A stretch of 64,000 nt of DNA from Hydrogenophaga sp. PBL-H3 (lineage in GTDB: Bacteria > Pseudomonadota > Gammaproteobacteria > Burkholderiales > Burkholderiaceae_C): contig NZ_CP044972.1 of assembly GCF_010104355.1 (NCBI RefSeq), positions 1,240,001 through 1,304,000 of the forward strand, in the 5' to 3' direction. The position numbers and the translations under genes are program-made. Every line of letters starts with the position of its first letter. The first letter of the stretch is position 1. The notes beneath the pieces were generated by a model. The model was not told the origin of the DNA and ran no database searches. It saw only the letters and a list, made by a program, of their open reading frames with translations. This document shows, one piece after another, positions 36,571 through 44,354 of the stretch.

Positions 36571-38308
36571 GCTGCAGCGAGAGGAACTGCGAGTAGTGGC
36601 GGCTCTGGTGCAGGTTGCCACCGTGGATCCACAGCTGCGGCTGGTTCGTGGGCTTCCACATGTTGCGCAACTCACCTTCCCATGGGCCCGGGTCCTTGGT
36701 GGTGGCCGAGCCCAGGCCCCAGACCTTGCCCACGCGGTCCGCCACCTCGGGCGAGACCAGGTCGGCCAGCCAGTGGTTCATCGATCCGAAACCCGTGGCG
36801 TAGACCAGCACATCGGCGGGCAACTCCGTGCCATCGGTCAGGGTGACCGACTTGGGGTTGATGCGTTCGATGTTGACGCCGCTCTTGAGCTTGATGCTGC
36901 CGTCGGCCACCAGTTCGCAGGCGCCCACGTCGATGTAGTAGCCCGAACCCCGGCGCAGGTACTTCATGAACAGGCCCGATCCGTCGTCGCCGAAATCGAG
37001 CATGAAGCCGGCCTTCTCCAGGCGTCCATACAGGTCGGCATCGCGCTTCTTCATCTCGTCGTACACAGGGATGTGGAAGCTGTGCATGATTTTGTAGGGC
37101 ACGCTGGCGAAGATCAGGTCGGCCTTGTGGTGGTCGATGCCGCTCTTGACCGCCTGCTCCGAATACAGCCCGCCCAGGGCCAGCTCCATCAGCGAATTCG
37201 AGGGCGCGATGTGCGTGCTGCTGCGCTGGACCATGGTCACATCGACATCGTTCTCCCACAGCGCCGCGCAGATGTCGTGCGCCGAGTTGTTGGAGCCCAG
37301 CACCACGACCTTCTTGCCCTGGCAGGCCTCGGGCCCGGGGTGTTTGCTGGAGTGGTGCTGGTCGCCCAGAAAGGTCTCGGCGCCCGCGATCTTCGGCACG
37401 TTGGCGTAGCCCGACACACCGAGTGCAAACACCAGCTGCTTGGGTCGCAAGGTCACTTCCTGGCCGTCGCGCACCACCACCACTTCCCACTCGCCCTTGG
37501 CCTCGTTGAACTGCGCCTTTTTGGCGGTGGTCGAGCCCCAGTAGTTGATCTCCATGACCTTGGTGTACATCTCCAGCCAGTCGCCCACCTTGTCCTTGGG
37601 CGCGAACACTGGCCAGTCGTCCGGAAAGGGCATGTAGGGCAGGTGGTCGTACCACACCGGGTCGTGCAGGCAGAGCGATTTGTAGCGGTTGCGCCAGCTG
37701 TCGCCGGCCCGTGCGTTTTTCTCCACCACGATGGTGGGCACACCCAGTTTTTTCAGCCGCGCCGCGAGGATGATGCCGCCCTGGCCGCCGCCGATGATCA
37801 CCACATACGGCTGTTCCTCGTAACCCAGCGTCGCCTCTTCGTCCTGCCGCAGTTCCAGCCAGCTCTTGCGCGCTTTTTTCGAGCCGTGCTCGGCGCCCTT
37901 GATGCGGTTCTCGCCGCGCTTTTCCTCGAAGCCTTTGAGCTCGGTCATGGTGGTGAGGAAGGTCCAGGCCTGGTCGCCAGCGGGCGTGGCCTTCAGGCGC
38001 AGGTGCCCGCGGCCCCGGGCCACCTTCGTCTCGAAGGTGAACCAGGCATCGACGATGCCATCGGCCTCGGTGGCCTCGCCTTCCAGCGCAAAGTGGCTGG
38101 GCGCCGTGTCGGCGAGGCGATCGCGCAGCATGGCCGCGATCGCGGGGCGGCCCTCCTGGGTGCGGATGTTCCAGGTGAAGGCCACGAGGTCGCGCCAGAA
38201 ACCGTCTTCGGCAAAAGCGGACGTGGCTCCGTCGACGTCGCCAGTGGACAAGGCGGTCTCGAAATCGGACAGCCAGCTCGAAGCCCTTTGAGAAGGGGTT
38301 GGGGTCAT
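36503..38308 (-). CDS. Flavin-containing monooxygenase with N-terminal NTF2-like domain
   Basis: A 601-residue flavoprotein. Residues 1-125 resemble the SnoaL/NTF2-like fold. The FAD Rossmann motif VVIIGGGQGG starts near residue 169, and the NADPH-binding motif VVVLGSNNSAHD follows in the second half. Between them FLGDQHHSSKHP is a variant of the FxGxxxHxxxWP fingerprint of FMO/Baeyer-Villiger enzymes with His instead of Trp. Such enzymes insert oxygen into amines, sulfides or ketones; the substrate is open. A sigma-54-type promoter and activator sites precede it, and the regulator gene ends next to those sites, so induction by a substrate or effector is likely. Confidence 0.85.
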   Translation of the reverse strand: MTPTPSQRASSWLSDFETALSTGDVDGATSAFAEDGFWRDLVAFTWNIRTQEGRPAIAAMLRDRLADTAPSHFALEGEATEADGIVDAWFTFETKVARGRGHLRLKATPAGDQAWTFLTTMTELKGFEEKRGENRIKGAEHGSKKARKSWLELRQDEEATLGYEEQPYVVIIGGGQGGIILAARLKKLGVPTIVVEKNARAGDSWRNRYKSLCLHDPVWYDHLPYMPFPDDWPVFAPKDKVGDWLEMYTKVMEINYWGSTTAKKAQFNEAKGEWEVVVVRDGQEVTLRPKQLVFALGVSGYANVPKIAGAETFLGDQHHSSKHPGPEACQGKKVVVLGSNNSAHDICAALWENDVDVTMVQRSSTHIAPSNSLMELALGGLYSEQAVKSGIDHHKADLIFASVPYKIMHSFHIPVYDEMKKRDADLYGRLEKAGFMLDFGDDGSGLFMKYLRRGSGYYIDVGACELVADGSIKLKSGVNIERINPKSVTLTDGTELPADVLVYATGFGSMNHWLADLVSPEVADRVGKVWGLGSATTKDPGPWEGELRNMWKPTNQPQLWIHGGNLHQSRHYSQFLSLQLKARYEGLSTPVYEQAAVHHLR

Positions 38309-38365
38309 GTGTCTTGTCTCCTGTTGTGGGTCGCCTTCAACATGAAGGTTCGACCGGTGCAGACA

Positions 38366-38382
38366 TCACAAGACCCGTGCCA
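38366..38382 (-). promoter_or_regulatory. Sigma-54 promoter of the monooxygenase gene
   Basis: On the minus strand the sequence reads TGGCACGGGTCTTGTGA. This keeps the -24 element TGGCAC and a -12 element TTGT at the right ten-base GG-to-GT distance (the consensus has GC at -12). The start of transcription would fall near 38355, about 45 bases ahead of the ATG. Confidence 0.7.
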
Positions 38383-38447
38383 GGGCGGCGGCGATCTCAA
38401 GTCGTTGATTCAACGGGATATTTTCAACATTGCGGGGGTGTTGCACC

Positions 38448-38484
38448 TGTCTCGGTGTGACACCTTGCCAGTGACAGGTGTCAC
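38448..38484. promoter_or_regulatory. Upstream activator sites for the sigma-54 regulator
   Basis: Two related palindromes: the perfect GTGACAGGTGTCAC (38471-38484) and the looser TGTCTCGGTGTGACA (38448-38462). They lie about 65-115 bases upstream of the sigma-54 promoter, the normal position for enhancer binding, and one overlaps the stop codon of the regulator gene. Confidence 0.65.
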
Positions 38485-40400
38485 TGCAGCGTGGTCTGCC
38501 GGTTGGGCGAGACGATGCCCGCGCGCTTCATCCGCCGGTACATCGTCATGCGCGAGAGCCCCAGTTGCCGCGCCACGGCACTGACGTTCCACTGCGCCAG
38601 GCTGAGCGCTTCCAGCAGGGCCTCGTCCGAGGTCGGGTCTGCGGTGGGGCGCACAGCCGAGCCGGTGGTGCCTGACAAGGGTTCCCGTGTTCTCAGCTCG
38701 GGCAGGTCGTCCAGCTCGATGGTGTGCGTGCGGCTCACGCTCACCGCGAAGTCCAGCGCGTTGCGCAGTTCGCGCAGGTTGCCGGGCCAGGGGTGGGCCA
38801 GCAACCGGGCGCGCGCACCTGGTGTCAGCGTCTTGCCGTCAAGCATGCGGTCGATCATGGCGCCGAGGTCCGAGCGTTCGCGCAGGGGCGGCAGGTCGAT
38901 GTGGGCCCCGTTGAGGCGGTAGTAGAGGTCGTCGCGGAAGCGCCCGGCCTTCACCAGCGCCTCCAGCGGCGCGTGGGTCGCGGCGATCACGCGGATGTTC
39001 ACGGGAACGGGCTTGAGCGCGCCGACCGGCAGCACCTCGCGCTCCGAGAGCACCCGCAACAGGCGGGCCTGCAAGGGCAGGGGCATGTCACCGATCTCGT
39101 CCAGGAACAAGGTGCCGCCGTCGGCCTCGGGGATCAGGCCCCGCTTGCCCTTGGGCGCGGCACCGGAGAAGCTGCCCGGCAGGTGGCCGAACAACTCGCT
39201 CTCGATCAGGCTCTCCGGGATGGCGGCGCAGTTGACCGCCACGAATGGGCGGTGGCGCCGCTCGCTGCTGGCGTGCACCGCCTTGGCGAAATACTCCTTG
39301 CCCACCCCCGTCTCGCCGGTCACCAGCAGGCTGATGGGCGAGTTCACCAGCCGCGCGGCGCGGTGGATCTGGCGTTCGAGCGCGGCGTCGCCCGCCGACA
39401 GGGCGCGCAGCGGATGCGGCAGTGGCGAGGGCGGGGTGGTCTGGGCGGTGGCCAGGCGCGAGGGCGGGGGCGATGCGGAGAGAAACAGCAGCTGGCGCTT
39501 GCCAATGGGCATGAGCGCGCGCTGGTCCGAGGGGCGCGCCTGCACGAAGTCCCCGATGCGGGAAAACGGCACATCGAACAGGTCCTCGAAGTGCAGGCCG
39601 GTCAGGGGCTGACCCGCGTGGCGCTGGAAGGCCAGCTGGCCTCGGCGGTTGTGCCCGATGACGCGGCCGTTGGCGTCCAGCGCCAGCATGTACTCGGGCT
39701 GCACATCCAGGAACTGGGGAGCAGCCGACAGCCGCAGGATCCAGTCGCGGCGGTGCTGGTGAAGAAACGCGGCGTTTTCAATGTCGTGCGCATACATCTG
39801 CACCAGCTGCAGCGCCAGGTGCTGGCTGGCCTTGGGCTGCAGCGAGCTCAGCTGAGAGATGTCGAGCACCGCGCTGAGAACGCCCCGGCTGTCGAAGATG
39901 GGCGCGGTGGTGCAGGTCAGCGGAATGTGGGTGGCGTCGAAGTGATCGTCCAGGTGCACGGTGAGTGCCTGGCCGGTGGTGATGCAGGTGCCCACCCCGC
40001 AGGTGCCGGCGCGTTGTTCGCTCCAGTCGGCGCCCAGGTACAGGCCGGCCTTGCGCAGGCTGGGCTCGAACACGAGGTCGCCCAGGAAATCGACCGTGAC
40101 GCCGCGCGCGTCGGTCAGCAGCACCACATAGCCCAGGCCCGCCACCTTGGTGTAGAGCGATTCCAGACCGTGGCGCGCGATGTGCAGGAAGGCCTCCATC
40201 TGGTCCTGGTGTTCCCGCAGACGGGCCTGCGGCAGGATCACCGCCTCCTGCATGCGGGTGGGGTCGAGCTGGTGTTCGTGCACGCAGCGGTGCCAGGACT
40301 CGCGGATGACCTGCTCGTTGCCCGCAGCCACCGGCGCGCCCAGGCCGTTTTCAGCGACCTGCATCACCGCTGCAATGTGTTGATGCTGGCTTGCATTCAT
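38481..40400 (-). CDS. Sigma-54-dependent transcriptional activator (AcoR-like)
   Basis: A 639-residue enhancer-binding protein. Residues about 70-200 form a GAF-type sensor domain, about 215-300 a PAS-like domain, about 330-560 the AAA+ domain with Walker A GETGVGKE and Walker B GGTLFLDEIGD; the sigma-54 contact loop is GSFSGA in place of GAFTGA. The C-terminus holds a Fis-type helix-turn-helix (ending NVSAVARQLGLSRMTMYRRM). It resembles AcoR and the regulators of ketone or alcohol oxidation genes. It is transcribed in the same direction as, and directly upstream of, the monooxygenase, which it presumably activates. Confidence 0.9.
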   Translation of the reverse strand: MNASQHQHIAAVMQVAENGLGAPVAAGNEQVIRESWHRCVHEHQLDPTRMQEAVILPQARLREHQDQMEAFLHIARHGLESLYTKVAGLGYVVLLTDARGVTVDFLGDLVFEPSLRKAGLYLGADWSEQRAGTCGVGTCITTGQALTVHLDDHFDATHIPLTCTTAPIFDSRGVLSAVLDISQLSSLQPKASQHLALQLVQMYAHDIENAAFLHQHRRDWILRLSAAPQFLDVQPEYMLALDANGRVIGHNRRGQLAFQRHAGQPLTGLHFEDLFDVPFSRIGDFVQARPSDQRALMPIGKRQLLFLSASPPPSRLATAQTTPPSPLPHPLRALSAGDAALERQIHRAARLVNSPISLLVTGETGVGKEYFAKAVHASSERRHRPFVAVNCAAIPESLIESELFGHLPGSFSGAAPKGKRGLIPEADGGTLFLDEIGDMPLPLQARLLRVLSEREVLPVGALKPVPVNIRVIAATHAPLEALVKAGRFRDDLYYRLNGAHIDLPPLRERSDLGAMIDRMLDGKTLTPGARARLLAHPWPGNLRELRNALDFAVSVSRTHTIELDDLPELRTREPLSGTTGSAVRPTADPTSDEALLEALSLAQWNVSAVARQLGLSRMTMYRRMKRAGIVSPNRQTTLQ

Positions 40401-40593
40401 GGTCGGGCTCCCGGTTCGGCCAGTTGCAGAAGTTGGACCGGGCCAACGCGACTTTCGATTAAATGCCGACCCGGGCGCCCCGGTTCTCAGGGTTTTCCGT
40501 TAGTGCCCGGAGGCAGGAAACACGCTGGAAACCCCCAGCATTGGCCAATGCTGGCCCACTCCTTGCTATGCTGTGATCAGGAGAAAACAGCCC

Positions 40594-42033
40594 ATGAGCA
40601 GACCGATGTTTGACGAAATGAACGCCTCGCCCAGCGAGGTTCGGGCCCATTACGAGAACTACGCTCGCTGGCTCGCTCAGCAGCCCGAGGAGGTCATGGC
40701 CTCCCGGCGCGAAGAGGCGGAAATGATCTTCCGCCGCGTCGGCATCACCTTCGCGGTGTATGGCGCCAAGGACGAGGACGGCTCCGGCACCGAGCGCCTC
40801 ATCCCCTTCGACCTCATCCCGCGCATCATTCCGGCGCACGAGTGGCACAGCATGGAAGAAGGCCTGGTGCAGCGCGTCACCGCGCTCAACCGCTTCATCC
40901 ACGACGTCTACCACGGGCAGGAAATCATCAAGGCCGGCATCGTGCCGGCCGAGCAGATCTTCCAGAACGCGCAGTTCCGCCCCGAGATGATGGGCGTGGA
41001 CGTGCCGCACCAGATCTATTCGCACATCGCGGGCATCGACATCGTGCGCGCCCCCAACGCCGACGGCGTGGGCGAGTACTACGTGCTGGAGGACAACCTG
41101 CGCGTGCCCAGCGGCGTGAGCTACATGCTCGAAGACCGCAAGATGATGATGCGGCTCTTCCCCGAACTCTTCGGCTCCAACCGCGTGGCCCCGGTGGCCC
41201 ACTACCCCGACCTGCTGCTGGAGACCCTGCGCGCCAGCAGCCCGGCCACCACGGCCGAGCCCACGGTGGTGGTGCTCACGCCCGGCATGTACAACAGCGC
41301 CTACTTCGAACACGCCTTCCTCGCGCAGCAGATGGGCGTGGAACTCGTCGAGGGGCAAGACCTGTTCGTCAAGGACAACTTCGTCTACATGCGCACCACG
41401 CGCGGCCCCAAGCGGGTGGACGTGATCTACCGCCGCGTCGACGACGACTTCCTCGACCCGCTGGTGTTCCGCCCCACCTCCACGCTCGGCTGCGCTGGCC
41501 TGCTGGGCGTGTACCGCAGCGGCAACGTGGCCATCTGCAACGCGGTGGGCACCGGCGTTGCCGACGACAAGTCGATCTACCCCTACGTGCCCAAGATGAT
41601 CGAGTTCTACCTGGGCCAGAAACCCATCCTGAACAACGTGCCCACCTTCATGGGACGCGACGCCGAAGACCTCAAGTACATGCTGGCCAACATGAAGGAT
41701 CTGGTGGTCAAGGAAGTGCATGGCGCCGGGGGCTACGGCATGCTGGTCGGCCCGGCGTCGACCCAGGCCGAGATCGAGGACTTCCGCCAGGCCGTGCAGG
41801 CCAACCCCAGCGGCTACATCGCCCAGCCCACGCTTTCGCTGTCCACCTGCCCCACCTATGTGCAAAGCGGCGTGGCCCCGCGCCACATCGACCTGCGCCC
41901 CTTCGTGCTCAGCGGCAAGGAGGTGCAGATGGTGCCCGGCGGCCTCACGCGCGTGGCGCTGAAGGATGGATCTTTGGTTGTCAACTCTTCACAGGGTGGC
42001 GGGACCAAGGACACCTGGGTGCTCGAAGACTGA
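40594..42033 (+). CDS. Circularly permuted ATP-grasp protein (COG2308)
   Basis: A 479-residue stand-alone circularly permuted ATP-grasp protein. Recognisable parts are FDLIPRIIPAHEWHSMEEGLVQR, YYVLEDNLRVPSGVSYMLEDR, LTPGMYNSAYFEHAFLAQQMG and the lysine-containing stretch VVKEVHGAGGYGMLVGP. Related enzymes are thought to form amide bonds at the cost of ATP. The ATG at 40594 has AGGAG ten bases upstream. The alpha-E gene follows after 62 bases, and the same two domains are fused in the protein at 27729-30329. Note that this locus has no transglutaminase gene beside it. Confidence 0.88.
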   Translation: MSRPMFDEMNASPSEVRAHYENYARWLAQQPEEVMASRREEAEMIFRRVGITFAVYGAKDEDGSGTERLIPFDLIPRIIPAHEWHSMEEGLVQRVTALNRFIHDVYHGQEIIKAGIVPAEQIFQNAQFRPEMMGVDVPHQIYSHIAGIDIVRAPNADGVGEYYVLEDNLRVPSGVSYMLEDRKMMMRLFPELFGSNRVAPVAHYPDLLLETLRASSPATTAEPTVVVLTPGMYNSAYFEHAFLAQQMGVELVEGQDLFVKDNFVYMRTTRGPKRVDVIYRRVDDDFLDPLVFRPTSTLGCAGLLGVYRSGNVAICNAVGTGVADDKSIYPYVPKMIEFYLGQKPILNNVPTFMGRDAEDLKYMLANMKDLVVKEVHGAGGYGMLVGPASTQAEIEDFRQAVQANPSGYIAQPTLSLSTCPTYVQSGVAPRHIDLRPFVLSGKEVQMVPGGLTRVALKDGSLVVNSSQGGGTKDTWVLED

Positions 42034-42047
42034 ACATCGAATTGACC

Positions 42048-42075
42048 TGGGGTCGGATCTTCAGCTCTGACCCCA
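42048..42075. repeat. Hairpin repeat between ATP-grasp and alpha-E genes
   Basis: Arms TGGGGTCGGA and TCTGACCCCA pair at nine of ten positions with one G-T wobble and an eight-base loop. It resembles the GGGGTC...GACCCC repeats associated with REP-type transposases in betaproteobacteria; no such transposase gene is in this window. Confidence 0.5.
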
Positions 42076-42095
42076 TCTGAACATAGGGACCCCAT

Positions 42096-43055
42096 ATGCT
42101 GTCACGCACCGCCGACCACCTCTTCTGGATGTCCCGCTACACCGAGCGCGCGGAGAACACCGCCCGCATGCTCGACGTGAACTACCAGACCTCGCTGCTG
42201 CCGCAGTCCGCCGCCGTGGCCCAGGTCGGCTGGGAAGGTCTGCTCGTCATCAGCGAGCTCATGCCCGCCTACAACAAGAAATACGGCCAGGAAATCACGC
42301 CACGCAATGTGCTCGACTTCATGGTGCGCGACGAGTCCAACCCGTCGAGCATTGCCACCTGCCTGAAGGCCGCGCGTGAAAACGCCCGTGCCGTGCGCGG
42401 CGCGCTCACCACCGAGTTCTGGGAAACACAAAACCAGACCTGGCTGGAACTCAGCCGCATGCTCAAGGGCAAGGAGTTCGAGCGCGACCCGAGCCAGTTC
42501 TTCGAGTGGGTCAAGTTCCGCTCGCACCTCTCGCGCGGCGTGGCCATCGGCACCATGCTGCAGGATGAAGCCTTCCATTTCTACCGCATGGGCACCTTCC
42601 TGGAGCGGGCCGACAACACCGCGCGCCTGCTCGATGTGAAGTTTCACGCCGTGCACAGCGACTTCTTCGGCAACGCCAGCGAGCTCGATCAGGAGTACGA
42701 CTTCTACCACTGGAGCGCCATCCTGCGCAGCGTGAGCGGCTTCGAGGTTTACCGCAAGGTCTACCGCGACGTGATCTCGCCCGAGCGCGTGGCCGAGCTG
42801 CTGATCCTGCGCGCCGACATGCCGCGCAGCCTGGCCGCCAGCTTGAACGAAGTGGTCAACAACCTCGAGGTGGTGTCCAACGACCTCTCCACCGAAACCC
42901 TGCGCCGCGCCGGCAAGCTCAAGGCCGATCTGCAGTACGCCCGCATCGACGAGATCCTCTCCACCGGCCTGCACGCCTTCCTCACGCAGTTCCTGGACCG
43001 GGTGAACGAACTGGGCGGGCGCATCAGCCAGGACTTTCTGGTGCCGGCGGGCTGA
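42096..43055 (+). CDS. Alpha-E domain-containing protein (COG2307)
   Basis: A 319-residue, almost wholly helical protein beginning LSRTADHLFWMSRYTERAEN, the hallmark of the alpha-E family. It corresponds to the C-terminal part of the fused protein at 27729-30329. AGGGA seven bases before the ATG is a likely ribosome site. Alpha-E proteins always accompany circularly permuted ATP-grasp proteins and often transglutaminases, so a shared pathway is inferred; its chemical role is unknown. A bidirectional terminator follows. Confidence 0.88.
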   Translation: MLSRTADHLFWMSRYTERAENTARMLDVNYQTSLLPQSAAVAQVGWEGLLVISELMPAYNKKYGQEITPRNVLDFMVRDESNPSSIATCLKAARENARAVRGALTTEFWETQNQTWLELSRMLKGKEFERDPSQFFEWVKFRSHLSRGVAIGTMLQDEAFHFYRMGTFLERADNTARLLDVKFHAVHSDFFGNASELDQEYDFYHWSAILRSVSGFEVYRKVYRDVISPERVAELLILRADMPRSLAASLNEVVNNLEVVSNDLSTETLRRAGKLKADLQYARIDEILSTGLHAFLTQFLDRVNELGGRISQDFLVPAG

Positions 43056-43074
43056 GGGGCCTCTGACTCCAAGA

Positions 43075-43103
43075 ACAAAGGCCAGCTTCGTGCTGGCCTT
43101 TGT
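43075..43103. terminator. Bidirectional terminator between alpha-E and RhuM genes
   Basis: Perfect arms ACAAAGGCCAGC and GCTGGCCTTTGT with a five-base loop. The A and T ends give a short T-run on both strands, fitting the two convergent genes. Confidence 0.8.
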
Positions 43104-43132
43104 ATTTGAGGCTTGACCGAGTCGTCAGAACC

Positions 43133-44167
43133 TCAATCTGGTTTGTCGTCTCGCTCAATCTGCTTGACCATCAGGTCAAAGTCACTTTCAAACAGACGGT
43201 CCTGAACGATTCGATAGCGTTCAAACTCGGTTTCCGCATGCGCCTTGGCCATGTCCGTCGACACCTTGCCCCCATCCCGCAAAATGTCGCGATCAGTCAA
43301 CTCCAGAAATGCATCCAGCCGCTGAGCCCAGTCTTCCATCGTCATCGGAATCTTGCGAAGAGCGCGGTCTTCGGCGATGTCCAGGTAGCTGTTGACCAAA
43401 CGGCCTAGCGATGCAAGCTCGTCCTGATTCAGGTAGTTCTTGGCCACCGCCACATCGGTTCTGACAATTTTGCCGTCAGGTGCCTTCTCCCAACTGGTCA
43501 GCCCCATGTGGGGCTTGTCGGCATCGGCGCGCTGCACGATCAGCTCAGCCGCCGTGTGGCCGTGAATGGCAAAGTGCAGCTTGTTCTGAACTTTGGCGAA
43601 AAAGGCCTGGGTGGTCGGCGCATCGCGGTTGTAGTCCACCGCCGTGGCGTAGATGTCCGTCACCTTCTGGTAGAACTTGCGCTCCGAGAGTCGAATCTCG
43701 CGTATCTCGGCCAGCAACTGCTCGAAGTAGTCCACTCCCAGAAAGCTGCCGTTCTCCAGGCGCTTCCTGTCGAGCACAAAGCCCTTGATGGCGAATTCGC
43801 GCAGCACACCCGTGGCCCACTGGCGAAACTGTGTGGCCCGTACCGAGTTGACCCGGTAGCCCACCGAGATGATGGCGTCGAGGTTGAAGAAATCCACGTT
43901 CCTCGCCACCTCCCGGATGCCTTCGATTTGAACTGTCCGGAATTTCCGGAGGGTTGCCTCACGCGCCAGTTCCTCCGATTCGTAGATGTTCTTCAGGTGC
44001 TCGCTGACCGTGCGCACATCCACGGCAAACAGCTCGGCCATCAGTTTTTGCGTCAGCCAGACGGTTTCATCTTCATACCGCGCCTCAATGCTCTTCTCTC
44101 CGGCCTGGCCCGTGAAGATCAGGAACTCGGCGGTGCTGTTGCGGATGAGTTTGTGGTTGTTGCTCAT
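43133..44167 (-). CDS. rhuM: RhuM family protein
   Basis: A 344-residue protein of the virulence-RhuM family. The N-terminal third holds a DNA-binding-like region with VWLTQKLMAELFAVDVRTVSEHLKNI, and the middle has DAIISVGYRVNSVRATQFRQWAT, both diagnostic. Family members were first noted in a Salmonella pathogenicity island and often occur singly on genomic islands, next to restriction or toxin-type genes; their molecular role is not settled. Here the gene stands alone between two terminators/promoters and is lower in GC than its neighbours by eye, which fits acquisition by transfer. ATG 44167 is the family start. Confidence 0.85.
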   Translation of the reverse strand: MSNNHKLIRNSTAEFLIFTGQAGEKSIEARYEDETVWLTQKLMAELFAVDVRTVSEHLKNIYESEELAREATLRKFRTVQIEGIREVARNVDFFNLDAIISVGYRVNSVRATQFRQWATGVLREFAIKGFVLDRKRLENGSFLGVDYFEQLLAEIREIRLSERKFYQKVTDIYATAVDYNRDAPTTQAFFAKVQNKLHFAIHGHTAAELIVQRADADKPHMGLTSWEKAPDGKIVRTDVAVAKNYLNQDELASLGRLVNSYLDIAEDRALRKIPMTMEDWAQRLDAFLELTDRDILRDGGKVSTDMAKAHAETEFERYRIVQDRLFESDFDLMVKQIERDDKPD

Positions 44168-44218
44168 GGCTGGAATGGTTGCGCGCCATGATAGCGAAGG
44201 CCACCCCGCGCCACCCAC

Positions 44219-44236
44219 GTACGCCACCCGGCGTAC
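44219..44236. promoter_or_regulatory. Palindrome upstream of urtA
   Basis: Perfect arms GTACGCC and GGCGTAC separated by four bases, 119 bases before the urtA start and 52 bases from the divergent rhuM start. It may be a regulator site for either gene; no regulator can be named. Confidence 0.4.
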
Positions 44237-44354
44237 ATACGCCCCCGGGAGTCTTCCCTAGCATCCAGTTGTCCGCTGAGCCACGCCCGAAGAGGGCAGC
44301 CGGCGGCGCCAACACCAACCCCTCACGGGACCCCAGGAACTCAGGAGAAGCGCC

